Notes under the pieces: generated by a model
What the model was told of the DNA's origin: nothing
Seen by the model: the letters and a program-made list of their open reading frames with translations, nothing else
The model's database searches: none
Translations under genes and position numbers: made by a program
Source of the DNA: an uncultured Parcubacteria group bacterium
Lineage (GTDB): Bacteria > Patescibacteriota > Minisyncoccia > UBA6257 > 2-01-FULL-56-20
Reading direction: 5' to 3'
NCBI GenBank assembly: GCA_903911245.1
Contig: CAIWCR010000001.1
Coordinates: forward strand, 1 to 39,372
DNA: 39,372 bases
In this document: positions 9,101-17,813 of the stretch, piece after piece
Numbering within the stretch: the first letter of the stretch is position 1
Layout of the letters: each line of letters begins with the position of its first letter

Positions 9101-10138
9101 CTATGACAGAAAGAAAATAATAAGTCCCAGCGCGCAAGAAATTGCCGAAATAATCCAAAATCTCATTGTAATTTGTGATTCCGGCCACCCAAGTGCTTCA
9201 AAATGATGGTGAATCGGTGCCGAGCGAAAAACCTTTTTCCCGCGCACTTTTTTCGAAATCACTTGAATAATTACCGATAATGATTCAATAACAAGAATAA
9301 TGACAAAAAAAGGCAAAAGAAGCGCGGTGTTCGTAAGCATTGCAATAATACCGATAGTAATTCCCAGCGACATTGAGCCGGTGTCTCCCATAAAAAATTT
9401 TGCCGGATAAATATTATTCCATAAGAAAGCAAGAAGAGCACCAATCATGGCGCCGCCAAACGCAGCCAAATCATAACGGTGTAACACAAAAGCAACTGCT
9501 GTGAGAGCTACGAATGCAAAAAGTGAAACACCGCCAAGAAGACCATCCAATCCATCGGTTTCGTTCGCGGAAAAAGCGGAAGCAAAAATAATGAAAATAA
9601 AGATTGGAATATACCATGCGCCAATTACAAAGTTACCCAAAAAAGGAACATAAATAGTGTCCCATCCTAAACGGAAATAAAACCACCATGCACCAATAGC
9701 AGCAAGGATTATATAAATAATGGATTTATGACGAATTTTTAATCCGCCCCCCGACGCGCCGCCAATTTTTAAAACACCAATCCAATCATCTACAAGTCCG
9801 AGAATCGCCGCAATGAAAAGCGCGGTAAGCGGCAAATAGGTTTCTGCACGGTTTATGAAATTGAGATACGTCCAAGGCCCATCAAAAAACCTACTTATAA
9901 TTCCAAAAATGATAGCGAGACCAAGAACGGTTCCCCAAATAATAACACCGCCCGCTGTTGGTGTTCCTATTTTCTTTTTGTGTAATTCATAAAAAACAGG
10001 CGTATCCTTTTCTTCTCGCAACTGCTTCCCAAAGTTATGCTTTTTTAAAAAACGATGCCAGAAAGGCGTCACACAAAGCGCCACGATGAATGATATGGAA
10101 AACAAAACAATAACGCGGGCCGCTTCTGTGAAAATCAT
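9101..10138 (-). CDS. mraY: Phospho-N-acetylmuramoyl-pentapeptide transferase
   Basis: NETDGLDGLLGG, GDTGSMSLG, RSAPIHHHFE; polytopic membrane protein. Confidence 0.93.
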   Translation of the reverse strand: MIFTEAARVIVLFSISFIVALCVTPFWHRFLKKHNFGKQLREEKDTPVFYELHKKKIGTPTAGGVIIWGTVLGLAIIFGIISRFFDGPWTYLNFINRAETYLPLTALFIAAILGLVDDWIGVLKIGGASGGGLKIRHKSIIYIILAAIGAWWFYFRLGWDTIYVPFLGNFVIGAWYIPIFIFIIFASAFSANETDGLDGLLGGVSLFAFVALTAVAFVLHRYDLAAFGGAMIGALLAFLWNNIYPAKFFMGDTGSMSLGITIGIIAMLTNTALLLPFFVIILVIESLSVIIQVISKKVRGKKVFRSAPIHHHFEALGWPESQITMRFWIISAISCALGLIIFFLS

Positions 10139-10169
10139 AATTATTTAATCTTTTTTTAATATTTAAATA

Positions 10170-11204
10170 TTATTGCGATTGACTCTTGTACCAATTATAC
10201 AGCTTTTCTGTATTAGTAAAACGCTCCGCCTGATCAGTTCCAAGCACAATAATGAGAACTGGTCGGTTATGGTACTGAAATAAAGAAAGAAGATTGCCAT
10301 CGGCAATCGTAGTATATCCCGTTTTTCCACCTATAAAATCAAGATCACCAGCAAAATCATTAATACTTTTTACAAACACTTTTTTTTCAGAACTAAGTTC
10401 GGTAACGTATATTTGCGCCGTTCTCGTAATTGGCAGAATTTTCGGATAGTCGGAGTAGATTTTTTTTGCAAGCAATAGAAGATCATCTGCCGTCGACTGA
10501 TTCCCTGACGAAAGACCGGAAGGATCATCGTAATGCGTACGAATCATTCCCCAAGCTATTGCTCGCGCATTCATCGCGGATAAAAAACGATCCCGCCCGT
10601 ATGAATCGGCAAACGCTTCCGCCGCAACATTACTTGATGGCAAAAGAAGAAATCGAAGAAGATCTGATGCGGTATAAACATCACCAACACGAAGCGTCTT
10701 CTCATTAGGATCTGCTGCAAATGCTTCTGACGTAATCATCACCGCCTGATCCATGCTGAAATTATCCATCACTACCGTTGCGGTCATAAGCTTGGTAATT
10801 GAAGCAAGGGGCCATCGCTTGTTATTGTTATTGCCAAAATAAATCGCACCAGTTTGAAGATCGGCAATAAGAGCGGCTTCATATTGAAGCTTTGAAATGG
10901 CACTCGCATCACTTTGTAAAGCAGAAACATTCCCCTGTAAAACGGTAGGTTGTTCAGCTGAAATATTATTCATCGAAAATACCTGCGTGTTCGAAACAGA
11001 ATTATTCTCTGATAGAAATCCTTGCTGCGTACCAGAGCCTGAACTCATATCTGATGCAATGAATGCCAAAGAACTTGTCGGCCCTTTATTTTCCGCAACA
11101 GCAAAGTTCGAATCAGTCTTATACATAAACCGAGAAACTAAACCAATTCCTATAATGGCAAGAAAAAAAATGCTTTTTTTATAAAAATAGGGTTCTTCAA
11201 ACAT
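10170..11204 (-). CDS. D-alanyl-D-alanine carboxypeptidase (PBP5/DacA-like, S11)
   Basis: SITK (SxxK), SSN, GGKTGYT (KTG) motifs; N-terminal TM/signal. Confidence 0.88.
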   Translation of the reverse strand: MFEEPYFYKKSIFFLAIIGIGLVSRFMYKTDSNFAVAENKGPTSSLAFIASDMSSGSGTQQGFLSENNSVSNTQVFSMNNISAEQPTVLQGNVSALQSDASAISKLQYEAALIADLQTGAIYFGNNNNKRWPLASITKLMTATVVMDNFSMDQAVMITSEAFAADPNEKTLRVGDVYTASDLLRFLLLPSSNVAAEAFADSYGRDRFLSAMNARAIAWGMIRTHYDDPSGLSSGNQSTADDLLLLAKKIYSDYPKILPITRTAQIYVTELSSEKKVFVKSINDFAGDLDFIGGKTGYTTIADGNLLSLFQYHNRPVLIIVLGTDQAERFTNTEKLYNWYKSQSQ

Positions 11205-11210
11205 AGATCT

Positions 11211-11771
11211 TTATTGTGTTTGTGATTCTTTGGCGGCATCAAAAACTTTCAACAATTCCCGAAATTTTTCATAATCGGGAAGGTCATCCTTCTTTTGTAT
11301 TCCCAAATGCTTCATAAGATCGAATGTCGCACGATAGAGAAAACTCGATGGATGATCCGGATCTGAAAATCGTTCAACGAGGCCTCGCATCGTCAAGCTC
11401 CGCAAAATCAGGCTCGAGTTCACACCGCGAAGATATTCTATTTTTGCACGTGAAATCGGCCCAAGATAAGAAATAATGGCAAGCGCCTCAACGCTCGCGG
11501 GCGTCAAATCTTCGGTAAGTTCTTCTTTTACAAACTCCTCAAGAATAGCATTGAACTCTGGCTTTGTTGCAAGCTGTATTTTTTCTCCATCAGAAAAGAG
11601 CATAAGACCACGTGATTCTTCTTCCAGTTTTCTTTTCATCGCCTCAACAATCTCATTACACTCCTCTTTTTCCCATTTTAAAACCGCTTCGATTTTTTTT
11701 CGAGTTATTGGTTCGCCATGAATAAAAAGCAAAGATTCAAGCGCTGCGAGTTTTTTATCAAGATCATCCAT
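11211..11771 (-). CDS. scpB: Segregation and condensation protein B
   Basis: LESLLFIHGEPITRKKI..., EALAIISYLGPISRAKIEYLRGVNS winged-helix signature; adjacent to scpA. Confidence 0.92.
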   Translation of the reverse strand: MDDLDKKLAALESLLFIHGEPITRKKIEAVLKWEKEECNEIVEAMKRKLEEESRGLMLFSDGEKIQLATKPEFNAILEEFVKEELTEDLTPASVEALAIISYLGPISRAKIEYLRGVNSSLILRSLTMRGLVERFSDPDHPSSFLYRATFDLMKHLGIQKKDDLPDYEKFRELLKVFDAAKESQTQ

Positions 11772-11789
11772 AAAATTATGATTTTACTA

Positions 11790-12536
11790 TTAATTCTTCG
11801 ACACCATTATATCAGAAAAGTTTCCAATCTGCTCAAGCCGAACAAGTTGTTCGCGAGCAAGATGAAGCACGGCCAAAAAAACAATAATCATTTCCGATCG
11901 GCCTTTGGTGCCGGATAAATTTTTAAAATCTGCACCACCCTCCTTAAGAATACGAGAAAGAACTTCTTGTATTTTTTCCTCAAGCGTAATAATAGTGCCC
12001 TGTATTGTTTCCTCCTCAAGCTCATAAACGCTGATAACTTCAAAAACCTTTCGCATTGCTTCCGCTAGATGATCAGCATTGGTATTTGCCCCTGGATAAA
12101 AAACGCTTTGTCCACGCGGAAGCCCCGTGCCTTTCCCAAGAAAATACGGCCTGCTATAAGCATGATGACCCTGCCTCCAAATCTTTGCAATAAGCTTGAA
12201 TGCCGGACGTAAATCGCGATAGATAATAAGTCGCTCTTCGAGGTCTTTTATATCGGCCGCTTCTTCTTCGGTAAGAGGAAGATTCGGCAAAAGATATTTT
12301 GATTTCAAAAAAATAAGACGACTTGCAACCGAAACAAAATCAGCCAAAAGCCGCAAATCAGCACGAAAGGCGCCTTCGTTTGCACCGTTTTCGCGAAAAA
12401 TATCGAGGTATTTCAGAAAGTCGTCGGTTACCTTCGCCATGCTTACCTCGTTTACATCGAGTTTTTGATTCTCAATAAGCTCGAGAAGTTTCTCGAGTGG
12501 ACCACTGAATTTTTCAAGTTGAAGTTCGTATTGCAT
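11790..12536 (-). CDS. scpA: Segregation and condensation protein A
   Basis: YELQLEKFSGPLEKLLELIENQKLDVNEVSMAKVTDDFL; adjacent to scpB. Confidence 0.92.
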   Translation of the reverse strand: MQYELQLEKFSGPLEKLLELIENQKLDVNEVSMAKVTDDFLKYLDIFRENGANEGAFRADLRLLADFVSVASRLIFLKSKYLLPNLPLTEEEAADIKDLEERLIIYRDLRPAFKLIAKIWRQGHHAYSRPYFLGKGTGLPRGQSVFYPGANTNADHLAEAMRKVFEVISVYELEEETIQGTIITLEEKIQEVLSRILKEGGADFKNLSGTKGRSEMIIVFLAVLHLAREQLVRLEQIGNFSDIMVSKN

Positions 12537-12599
12537 AATATTGTCTCTATTATATATCAAAAATGTATTTTGCGCTTTGTTTTTATTTTATTAAAAAAG

Positions 12600-12637
12600 C
12601 GCCGTTCCACAGATTAAATCTGCTGGATAACGACGCA
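12600..12637 (-). terminator. Hairpin after 12676..13023
   Basis: GCGTCGTT..CAGATTTAATCTG..AACGGCGC followed by T-rich tract on minus strand. Confidence 0.5.
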
Positions 12638-12675
12638 ATTTGAACTTAAAACCATTTATCACATCTAAAAACAAC

Positions 12676-13023
12676 TTATGAAATTCCAAGACAATATTCC
12701 TTAACAATTTTAAGAACAATTTCTGGTGGTATTTCTCCAACGAGATAAATCATCGGCGTCCGAACACTATCCTTGCGGCATGGATACGTCCATCCTGAAG
12801 AAATTATCACTTTACCATCAGAAACCGCAACAATAAAATCACGCTGCCACTGATAATGTTCCACAATAAAGGATTCGTCGTTGCCGATATAATTACCAAT
12901 ATTAACATGGCGTTGAATTTCCTTGGTCCATGTATCACGCAAAATCCTGATAGCTTCTTCGTCGGTGCATTTTTTCGCTCCTTCAAACAAGCTTGTTTTA
13001 TCTTTCTTCTTTCTTTCTTTCAC
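12676..13023 (-). CDS. Uncharacterised protein, paralog of 720..1226
   Basis: GTG start preceded by AAGGGGG; GAKKCTDEE, GKVIISSGWTYP, CLGIS shared with paralog. Confidence 0.65.
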   Translation of the reverse strand: MKERKKKDKTSLFEGAKKCTDEEAIRILRDTWTKEIQRHVNIGNYIGNDESFIVEHYQWQRDFIVAVSDGKVIISSGWTYPCRKDSVRTPMIYLVGEIPPEIVLKIVKEYCLGIS

Positions 13024-13125
13024 CGCTTTAACCCCCTTTTTAAATTTTGGATACTGCACTGCGAAAAATTATGCCCCTTTCACGGAAAAAAGCAAGAATC
13101 GAAATCGTTTTTTTAAAAAAAGAAA

Positions 13126-13143
13126 ACCGGCACCCATGTGCCG
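13126..13143 (-). terminator. Intrinsic terminator after 13157..13873
   Basis: CCGGCAC-ATGG-GTGCCGG then TTTTC on minus strand. Confidence 0.7.
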
Positions 13144-13156
13144 GCATTAAAACCTA

Positions 13157-13873
13157 CTATTCCTTTTTATACCAAGAAGCAATCTTGGCAAGAGCTAATC
13201 GCTTTTCTTTACTCCTGTCCGGCGCATTTTTATATGCTTCACGAACAAGATCAAGAGTGTTAGCATGTGCAACTTCTTTAGCGGAAAGTTCTCGCCATCT
13301 TGCCATTGCAAGGACCTCTTCTTCTCTTCCTTCTGTTGTATAACCATGAGCTATGCGAGCCTGTGTAGAAAAAATACAGAAAGAGAGCGCCTTTTTCATT
13401 CCCTTGATTTGCTCTCCCGTCTTCCATGGTGCATCGCAAAAAGCTTCACACGACGCCTCAAACGTCGACGCCGCATCAATCTCTTCATTAGAAAGCTTTC
13501 GCCATAACGCCATAGCCTCTCTTTGTTCTTCACTATTACAGGGCGCCGCATTATATACCATAAAAGCGTCTTTTGCCTTAGAGCATAGAGAAAGCCATAC
13601 GTTTATTGCCCTCTTTTGCTCTTCGCTTTTCCAAGGCGCATCATGATATGCCTGACAAGCATCCTCCACAGTACGAACATTATTAATCTGTTCATTTGAT
13701 AATATCTGCCAAATAAATAATGCGTGTTCTTGCTCATCGCTTCCTTGCATGGCACTACCATATATTTCGCAAACATCTTCTATGGTTGGCCCGTGGACGG
13801 GAAGCAATAATCTTATAATTTCTTCTTTTGATATGCCCTCCTCCAACGCCATTCTATCGATATCAATCATCAC
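13157..13873 (-). CDS. Hypothetical protein of tandem helical (TPR/Sel1-like) repeats
   Basis: Repeated (Y/F)..AP..SEEQ..A...W..LS..EI... units; SD AAGGAGG upstream. Confidence 0.6.
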   Translation of the reverse strand: MMIDIDRMALEEGISKEEIIRLLLPVHGPTIEDVCEIYGSAMQGSDEQEHALFIWQILSNEQINNVRTVEDACQAYHDAPWKSEEQKRAINVWLSLCSKAKDAFMVYNAAPCNSEEQREAMALWRKLSNEEIDAASTFEASCEAFCDAPWKTGEQIKGMKKALSFCIFSTQARIAHGYTTEGREEEVLAMARWRELSAKEVAHANTLDLVREAYKNAPDRSKEKRLALAKIASWYKKE

Positions 13874-13976
13874 CTTAGCGCCTCCTCCTTATAATACTAA
13901 TAGGAACTGCTCTTTCTATATCATTGATAGCGCCTTATGTCAATTTTATTTTCTTCCCCTATTAAATAGAAAAAAG

Positions 13977-13996
13977 CCTCGTCAATTGACGAGGCT
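13977..13996 (-). terminator. Intrinsic terminator after 14007..14642
   Basis: GCCTCGTCAA-TTGACGAGGC palindrome followed by TTTTTTCT on minus strand. Confidence 0.75.
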
Positions 13997-14006
13997 ATGA
14001 GCACTA

Positions 14007-14642
14007 TTATGAATGTTCGGCGGAAAGAATACTTACCTCTATTCTTTTCGCGCCCCATTCAAGAGCAACTCTAATATCGGGAAACCAAATATCAACTCGA
14101 TCACCCTTAATGAGACCCCCCGTATCTTCAGCAATAAATATTGTCGAAGAAATCTTTTGCTCAAGAGAAATCCTAATATTGGGAAACAAATCATCAATTT
14201 GATCTTCCTCAATGAGTGACGGATTTTTAGGAATTATCGCGGTTTTGGAAATAGTATTTATACTATTCGTAAAACGAAATTTTTTATTTTCGTTCACTAT
14301 TTTTAACCTTATACGCGACCCAAGCGGAATAATTCGCGGATCAACCGCAACAACACCCCACCGAACATGAGTTCCTGTGGCGGTGTGCATCCCAGATCCA
14401 TCTCCGGGAGAGTATCCAGTAGATAAGACACTGAATGTCCTAATTACTGAAGGCTCCTGACTTTTTCCCATAATCCCAGAATGAAGAACGTTTAATCGTT
14501 CACCAGCAACTACGGACGCATTTTTAGCAACCGAAGACGCCGACTCATTCAATGACGAAGGGAAACTGCTTCCTTGGTAAGAAAAAAGCAACAGAATAAC
14601 CAAAACCAAAATACGAACTAACCAGATTTGTCTGAAAACCAA
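14007..14642 (-). CDS. Secreted 3D-domain protein with internal duplication/insertion
   Basis: TTG start after AGGAGG; LSTGYSPGDG..TATG..WGVVAVDPRIIPLGSRIRL and AEDTGGLIKGDRVDIWFPD. Confidence 0.75.
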   Translation of the reverse strand: MVFRQIWLVRILVLVILLLFSYQGSSFPSSLNESASSVAKNASVVAGERLNVLHSGIMGKSQEPSVIRTFSVLSTGYSPGDGSGMHTATGTHVRWGVVAVDPRIIPLGSRIRLKIVNENKKFRFTNSINTISKTAIIPKNPSLIEEDQIDDLFPNIRISLEQKISSTIFIAEDTGGLIKGDRVDIWFPDIRVALEWGAKRIEVSILSAEHS

Positions 14643-14697
14643 AACGAGTTCCTCCTAAACATTTTCAATTTTTAAAGAACAAAACAACCAAGTGTTC

Positions 14698-14727
14698 TTT
14701 ATAACAAAAAATAGTACTAGTTGTCAA
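14698..14727 (-). promoter_or_regulatory. Promoter for 14007..14642
   Basis: TTGACA-18 bp-TATAAA; first bases TTGACAACTAGTACT match the promoter at 15664..15693. Confidence 0.6.
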
Positions 14728-14794
14728 TTTCCTAAAGACCTTTCTACTGAAAACTATACACTCTTTATCTTTTACCAAACGAAATCAAAAAAAA

Positions 14795-14828
14795 GAGCCT
14801 CATCTATAAAAAATAGAAAAGGCTCATC
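14795..14828 (-). terminator. Probable intrinsic terminator after 14846..15106
   Basis: GAGCC..GGCTC stem followed by TTTTTTTG on minus strand. Confidence 0.5.
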
Positions 14829-14845
14829 TCGCAATGATTCTCTCG

Positions 14846-15106
14846 TTAGGAATTAGTAGGAAGATCAAAGCGCTTCTCTTGCGGATTGTGTCCATAAACC
14901 TTTCTTATCGATTGGATACGCTCTACAAATCGAATACGGAGATCATCAGCCTCGAGATCGGTATTAGTTAACACGTATTCCGCGGCGCGAAGAAAGTCTT
15001 TTAACGATAGCTGGTATTCGCCAATACGAACAAGGTTGTTTAAAATTCCATAGGTTTTAACTTCTAGACCAGCTGGTGCCGTTCCCTGATCAAGAAATAT
15101 TGACAT
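14846..15106 (-). CDS. Hypothetical protein
   Basis: Strong SD AAAGGAGGTGATAGT-ATG. Confidence 0.6.
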   Translation of the reverse strand: MSIFLDQGTAPAGLEVKTYGILNNLVRIGEYQLSLKDFLRAAEYVLTNTDLEADDLRIRFVERIQSIRKVYGHNPQEKRFDLPTNS

Positions 15107-15228
15107 ACTATCACCTCCTTTTTTTCAATGTGCTGTTTTATTACGTTATATCGCAATAAAATATTAGATTTTGTATTTCTAATATTATCACCAGTGGAAC
15201 ATAGAACCATAAAAAAGTCAAAAAGAAA

Positions 15229-15257
15229 ACGCCCAGAGAATAATTCTCATAGGCGTT
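15229..15257 (-). terminator. Intrinsic terminator after 15269..15628
   Basis: AACGCC..GGCGTT stem with T-rich tail on minus strand. Confidence 0.6.
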
Positions 15258-15268
15258 TGAGCTTGGGA

Positions 15269-15628
15269 TCAATGAATCCCCCTGGAGAAGAGGTTTTCAC
15301 CAACATCGATGTCTGCTGGCGAAAGATGGCCATTATGAATCTTGCCTTGAAGATATGGAAGAATTTCTTCCGCACGATCAGGGTTTCTTCGCAAACACAT
15401 CAACCAATCTCGGGCTGCAATCTTGCAACCATTAAATCGAAGTCTTTCAAGCTCCGACTCAGTAAGATTGATATCAATATCTTTGAGCGAGTATTGCCGT
15501 TTGTTAAATCCATCGAGGATATAAGAAACTAGTTCGTCACATCCAACATGATTTCCAGTCCTTAGATAGGCCACCATTTTTCTCACTAACTCGATTTTTT
15601 TATTTTTTGCGGTCAAACTAGTTGTCAC
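15269..15628 (-). CDS. Hypothetical protein
   Basis: GTG start preceded by AAGGAGGGGG; one of two TGA-terminated genes in the window. Confidence 0.6.
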   Translation of the reverse strand: MTTSLTAKNKKIELVRKMVAYLRTGNHVGCDELVSYILDGFNKRQYSLKDIDINLTESELERLRFNGCKIAARDWLMCLRRNPDRAEEILPYLQGKIHNGHLSPADIDVGENLFSRGIH

Positions 15629-15663
15629 CAGTTCCCCCTCCTTAATATTTAATAGCTGATCAT

Positions 15664-15693
15664 ATTATAGCATTAATAAGTATTAGTTGTCAA
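15664..15693 (-). promoter_or_regulatory. Promoter for 15269..15628
   Basis: TTGACA-18 bp-TATAAT. Confidence 0.7.
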
Positions 15694-15703
15694 TACTTCA
15701 ATT

Positions 15704-15732
15704 TTGACGAAATCAAAAAGCTGTACTACAAT
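15704..15732 (+). promoter_or_regulatory. Promoter for 15772..16242
   Basis: TTGACG-17 bp-TACAAT, followed by AAGGAGG SD. Confidence 0.65.
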
Positions 15733-15771
15733 CACCAACAGCACTAAATACGTTAATAAGGAGGCATAACA

Positions 15772-16242
15772 ATGCGCATCATCTTAGTTCGTCATGGAGA
15801 AATCAATGGAAATGAAGAGGTCGGAAGCTATGGAAAAGAACAACTTCTTCGGGTGGCCCACCTCATACAATCGCTCCCTGGTTTTTCAGCGACAAAAACA
15901 GCAATTATTACTTCTCGTCTCAAGCGAGCCGTCGATTCAGGAATTCTCATTCAAAAAGAAATTGGAATCGATATAATGCTCGACGGGCCCTTCCCTCTCA
16001 TTCATGACATTATCGGAAATCCTCATGGAACGAAGTATATTGAACAATTCTCTTTATCTATAGAGAAAATTGTTGCCCATAATTCAGAAATCGAAAATAT
16101 AATTGCGGTGGGCCACAAGCCGGAAATTGAGTATCTTTTGGATCAATGCAGATGTTACAACGACGTAGGTTATGATTCAATTCATCAAATAGACCTCAAA
16201 ACTAAGAAAGCGATATTCCTCCCCATAACGAACGCAAGTTAG
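15772..16242 (+). CDS. Histidine phosphatase (phosphoglycerate mutase-like/SixA-like)
   Basis: ILVRHGEING (RHG), TSRLKRA, VGHKPEIEYLL. Confidence 0.85.
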   Translation: MRIILVRHGEINGNEEVGSYGKEQLLRVAHLIQSLPGFSATKTAIITSRLKRAVDSGILIQKEIGIDIMLDGPFPLIHDIIGNPHGTKYIEQFSLSIEKIVAHNSEIENIIAVGHKPEIEYLLDQCRCYNDVGYDSIHQIDLKTKKAIFLPITNAS

Positions 16243-16249
16243 CCCTACA

Positions 16250-16289
16250 CCCCTTGTTCATAAATTTATGAACAAGGGGTATTTTTTTT
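16250..16289 (+). terminator. Intrinsic terminator
   Basis: CCCCTTGTTCATAAA/TTTATGAACAAGGGG 15-bp arms then TATTTTTTTT. Confidence 0.85.
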
Positions 16290-16326
16290 CTGAAGAAAAA
16301 TAACTCGAATGATTTTGAGAGAAGGA

Positions 16327-17526
16327 CTATTTCACCCACATTGTCCCGCCATACGACTCTCCAATCCATCCATAATGAAATCCGTAACTCGCCCGACCAT
16401 AAATACTCATACGCTGCCAACCATTTGAAGCACCATAGTTTGCTGCTCCAAGAAAATATTTCCAATTGTCACCATCAGCTAAATTTTCATAAGTCGGAGT
16501 ATCTGAATACGTACCAGATCCCCAAATACAATCGCTGTCACAGGCGTCCGCATAACTCGTACAGAGCGTACACGATGCTTTGCCAAATTTTTTCGTACCA
16601 TACGTTTGTGATTCGATCATGCGAACAGCAATTGAATCTCCTGTTTTTGAAGTTGTATCCTTAATCTGATTCATTATAAAATCAGAAAACTTATAATGCA
16701 CATTCGAAGATGGGAGGGCTGTTGTTGTCAAATTTGAAGATCCCTGATCGGCCACAGACCATGAATGGCTATAGCCATTACCAGTCTTCATCACCAGTGT
16801 CCAACCGCCGCCATCAGTCGTCATATCACAATATGCTTGAAATGGAGATCCTGATCCAGTGGGATCAAGCCAATATATGCCACTTGAAGACCCTGGAATA
16901 TCGGAAAGAATTTTAAAACAACTCTTACTCGCCTGTCCCGCACTCGTTCCGTCCGGTACTGTTGCAAGCTTGAGCCATGTCGTACCAATACATACTTGGA
17001 AAATCGATCCCGTCCAACGAATCGTCCCAATTTTTGACGCGTCACATATAGCGGTATCATTTGCAATTTTTATCCCACCAGAAATTTCTAGTTTTGCTCC
17101 CGGACTCGTCGTTCCTATTCCCACATTGCCACCATTTACAAAAGTTGCGATAGGATTTACAAGGTCGCCACCAGAAAAGATACCAAGTTTATTTCCTGCA
17201 ATTGCCTCTAGCCGCATATCCCAATCATTAGCAGATGGACGAAGCATGAGATAGCCACCACTCCTGAGCTCGAGAATAGAATTTGTGCCTTCAATGGTAA
17301 GCTTCTGTCCTGGCGTACTTGTTCCTATTCCCACATTGCCTGCAGTGTAATACATATTTGATCCATTCAGAAGCCAGAACGTTGGTGTTCCATTGGGAGG
17401 CTGATTAGATCCAGGACTTGAGAATGCAAAGATACTTATGGCGCAGGCAAAGAGACCAATAGCAATACTAAGGAATAAGACTTTGAGATTATTCGAGATG
17501 AAAGCCTTTGCTTTTTTCAAGTTCAT
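16327..17526 (-). CDS. Surface protein: conserved N-terminal cassette + GNVGIGT motifs + fibrinogen C-terminal-like domain
   Basis: MNLKKAKAFISNNLKVLFLSIAIGLFACAISIFAFSSPGSNQPPNG...; SCFKILSD.PGSSSGIYWLDPTGSGSPFQAYCDMTTDGGGWTLVMKTG. Confidence 0.8.
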   Translation of the reverse strand: MNLKKAKAFISNNLKVLFLSIAIGLFACAISIFAFSSPGSNQPPNGTPTFWLLNGSNMYYTAGNVGIGTSTPGQKLTIEGTNSILELRSGGYLMLRPSANDWDMRLEAIAGNKLGIFSGGDLVNPIATFVNGGNVGIGTTSPGAKLEISGGIKIANDTAICDASKIGTIRWTGSIFQVCIGTTWLKLATVPDGTSAGQASKSCFKILSDIPGSSSGIYWLDPTGSGSPFQAYCDMTTDGGGWTLVMKTGNGYSHSWSVADQGSSNLTTTALPSSNVHYKFSDFIMNQIKDTTSKTGDSIAVRMIESQTYGTKKFGKASCTLCTSYADACDSDCIWGSGTYSDTPTYENLADGDNWKYFLGAANYGASNGWQRMSIYGRASYGFHYGWIGESYGGTMWVK

Positions 17527-17660
17527 TGCTTTTATTATAACAGGAAAGAAGAAAGGAGAAGAAAGAAAATGTGTTAACAAGTCGAAGTGCTCTCTTTATA
17601 TCATCCCGGGCTTGATCCTCCGACGCCTTGTCCGGAGCAGGCAGGATCCATGATTAATTA

Positions 17661-17707
17661 ATTCTGTCGTCCTGGATAACCGAAGACGGTTTCCAGGACG
17701 ACAGAAT
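17661..17707. repeat. Long perfect inverted repeat/hairpin, part of a dispersed palindromic repeat
   Basis: ATTCTGTCGTCCTGGA ... TCCAGGACGACAGAAT (16 bp perfect arms; further AACCG/CGGTT inside). Confidence 0.85.
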
Positions 17708-17723
17708 GGAATAAGAAGCGTGG

Positions 17724-17746
17724 ATAGTCCGACTAAATCGGACTAT
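17724..17746. repeat. Short hairpin next to the inverted repeat
   Basis: ATAGTCCGA-CTAAA-TCGGACTAT, 9-bp stem. Confidence 0.6.
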
Positions 17747-17813
17747 GAAAAAGAAGAAAGACGTATTCTGCGTCGGACGTCGAACAGTCAACTCGGGCTA
17801 TTTTTAAATTTCG

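Noticed and set aside
16202-16465. 87-aa minus ORF containing LLSKSFELFFF
   Set aside because: Overlaps the histidine phosphatase terminator and fibrinogen-like gene in another frame; similarity to ORF 28829..29029 is explained by the DNA repeat.
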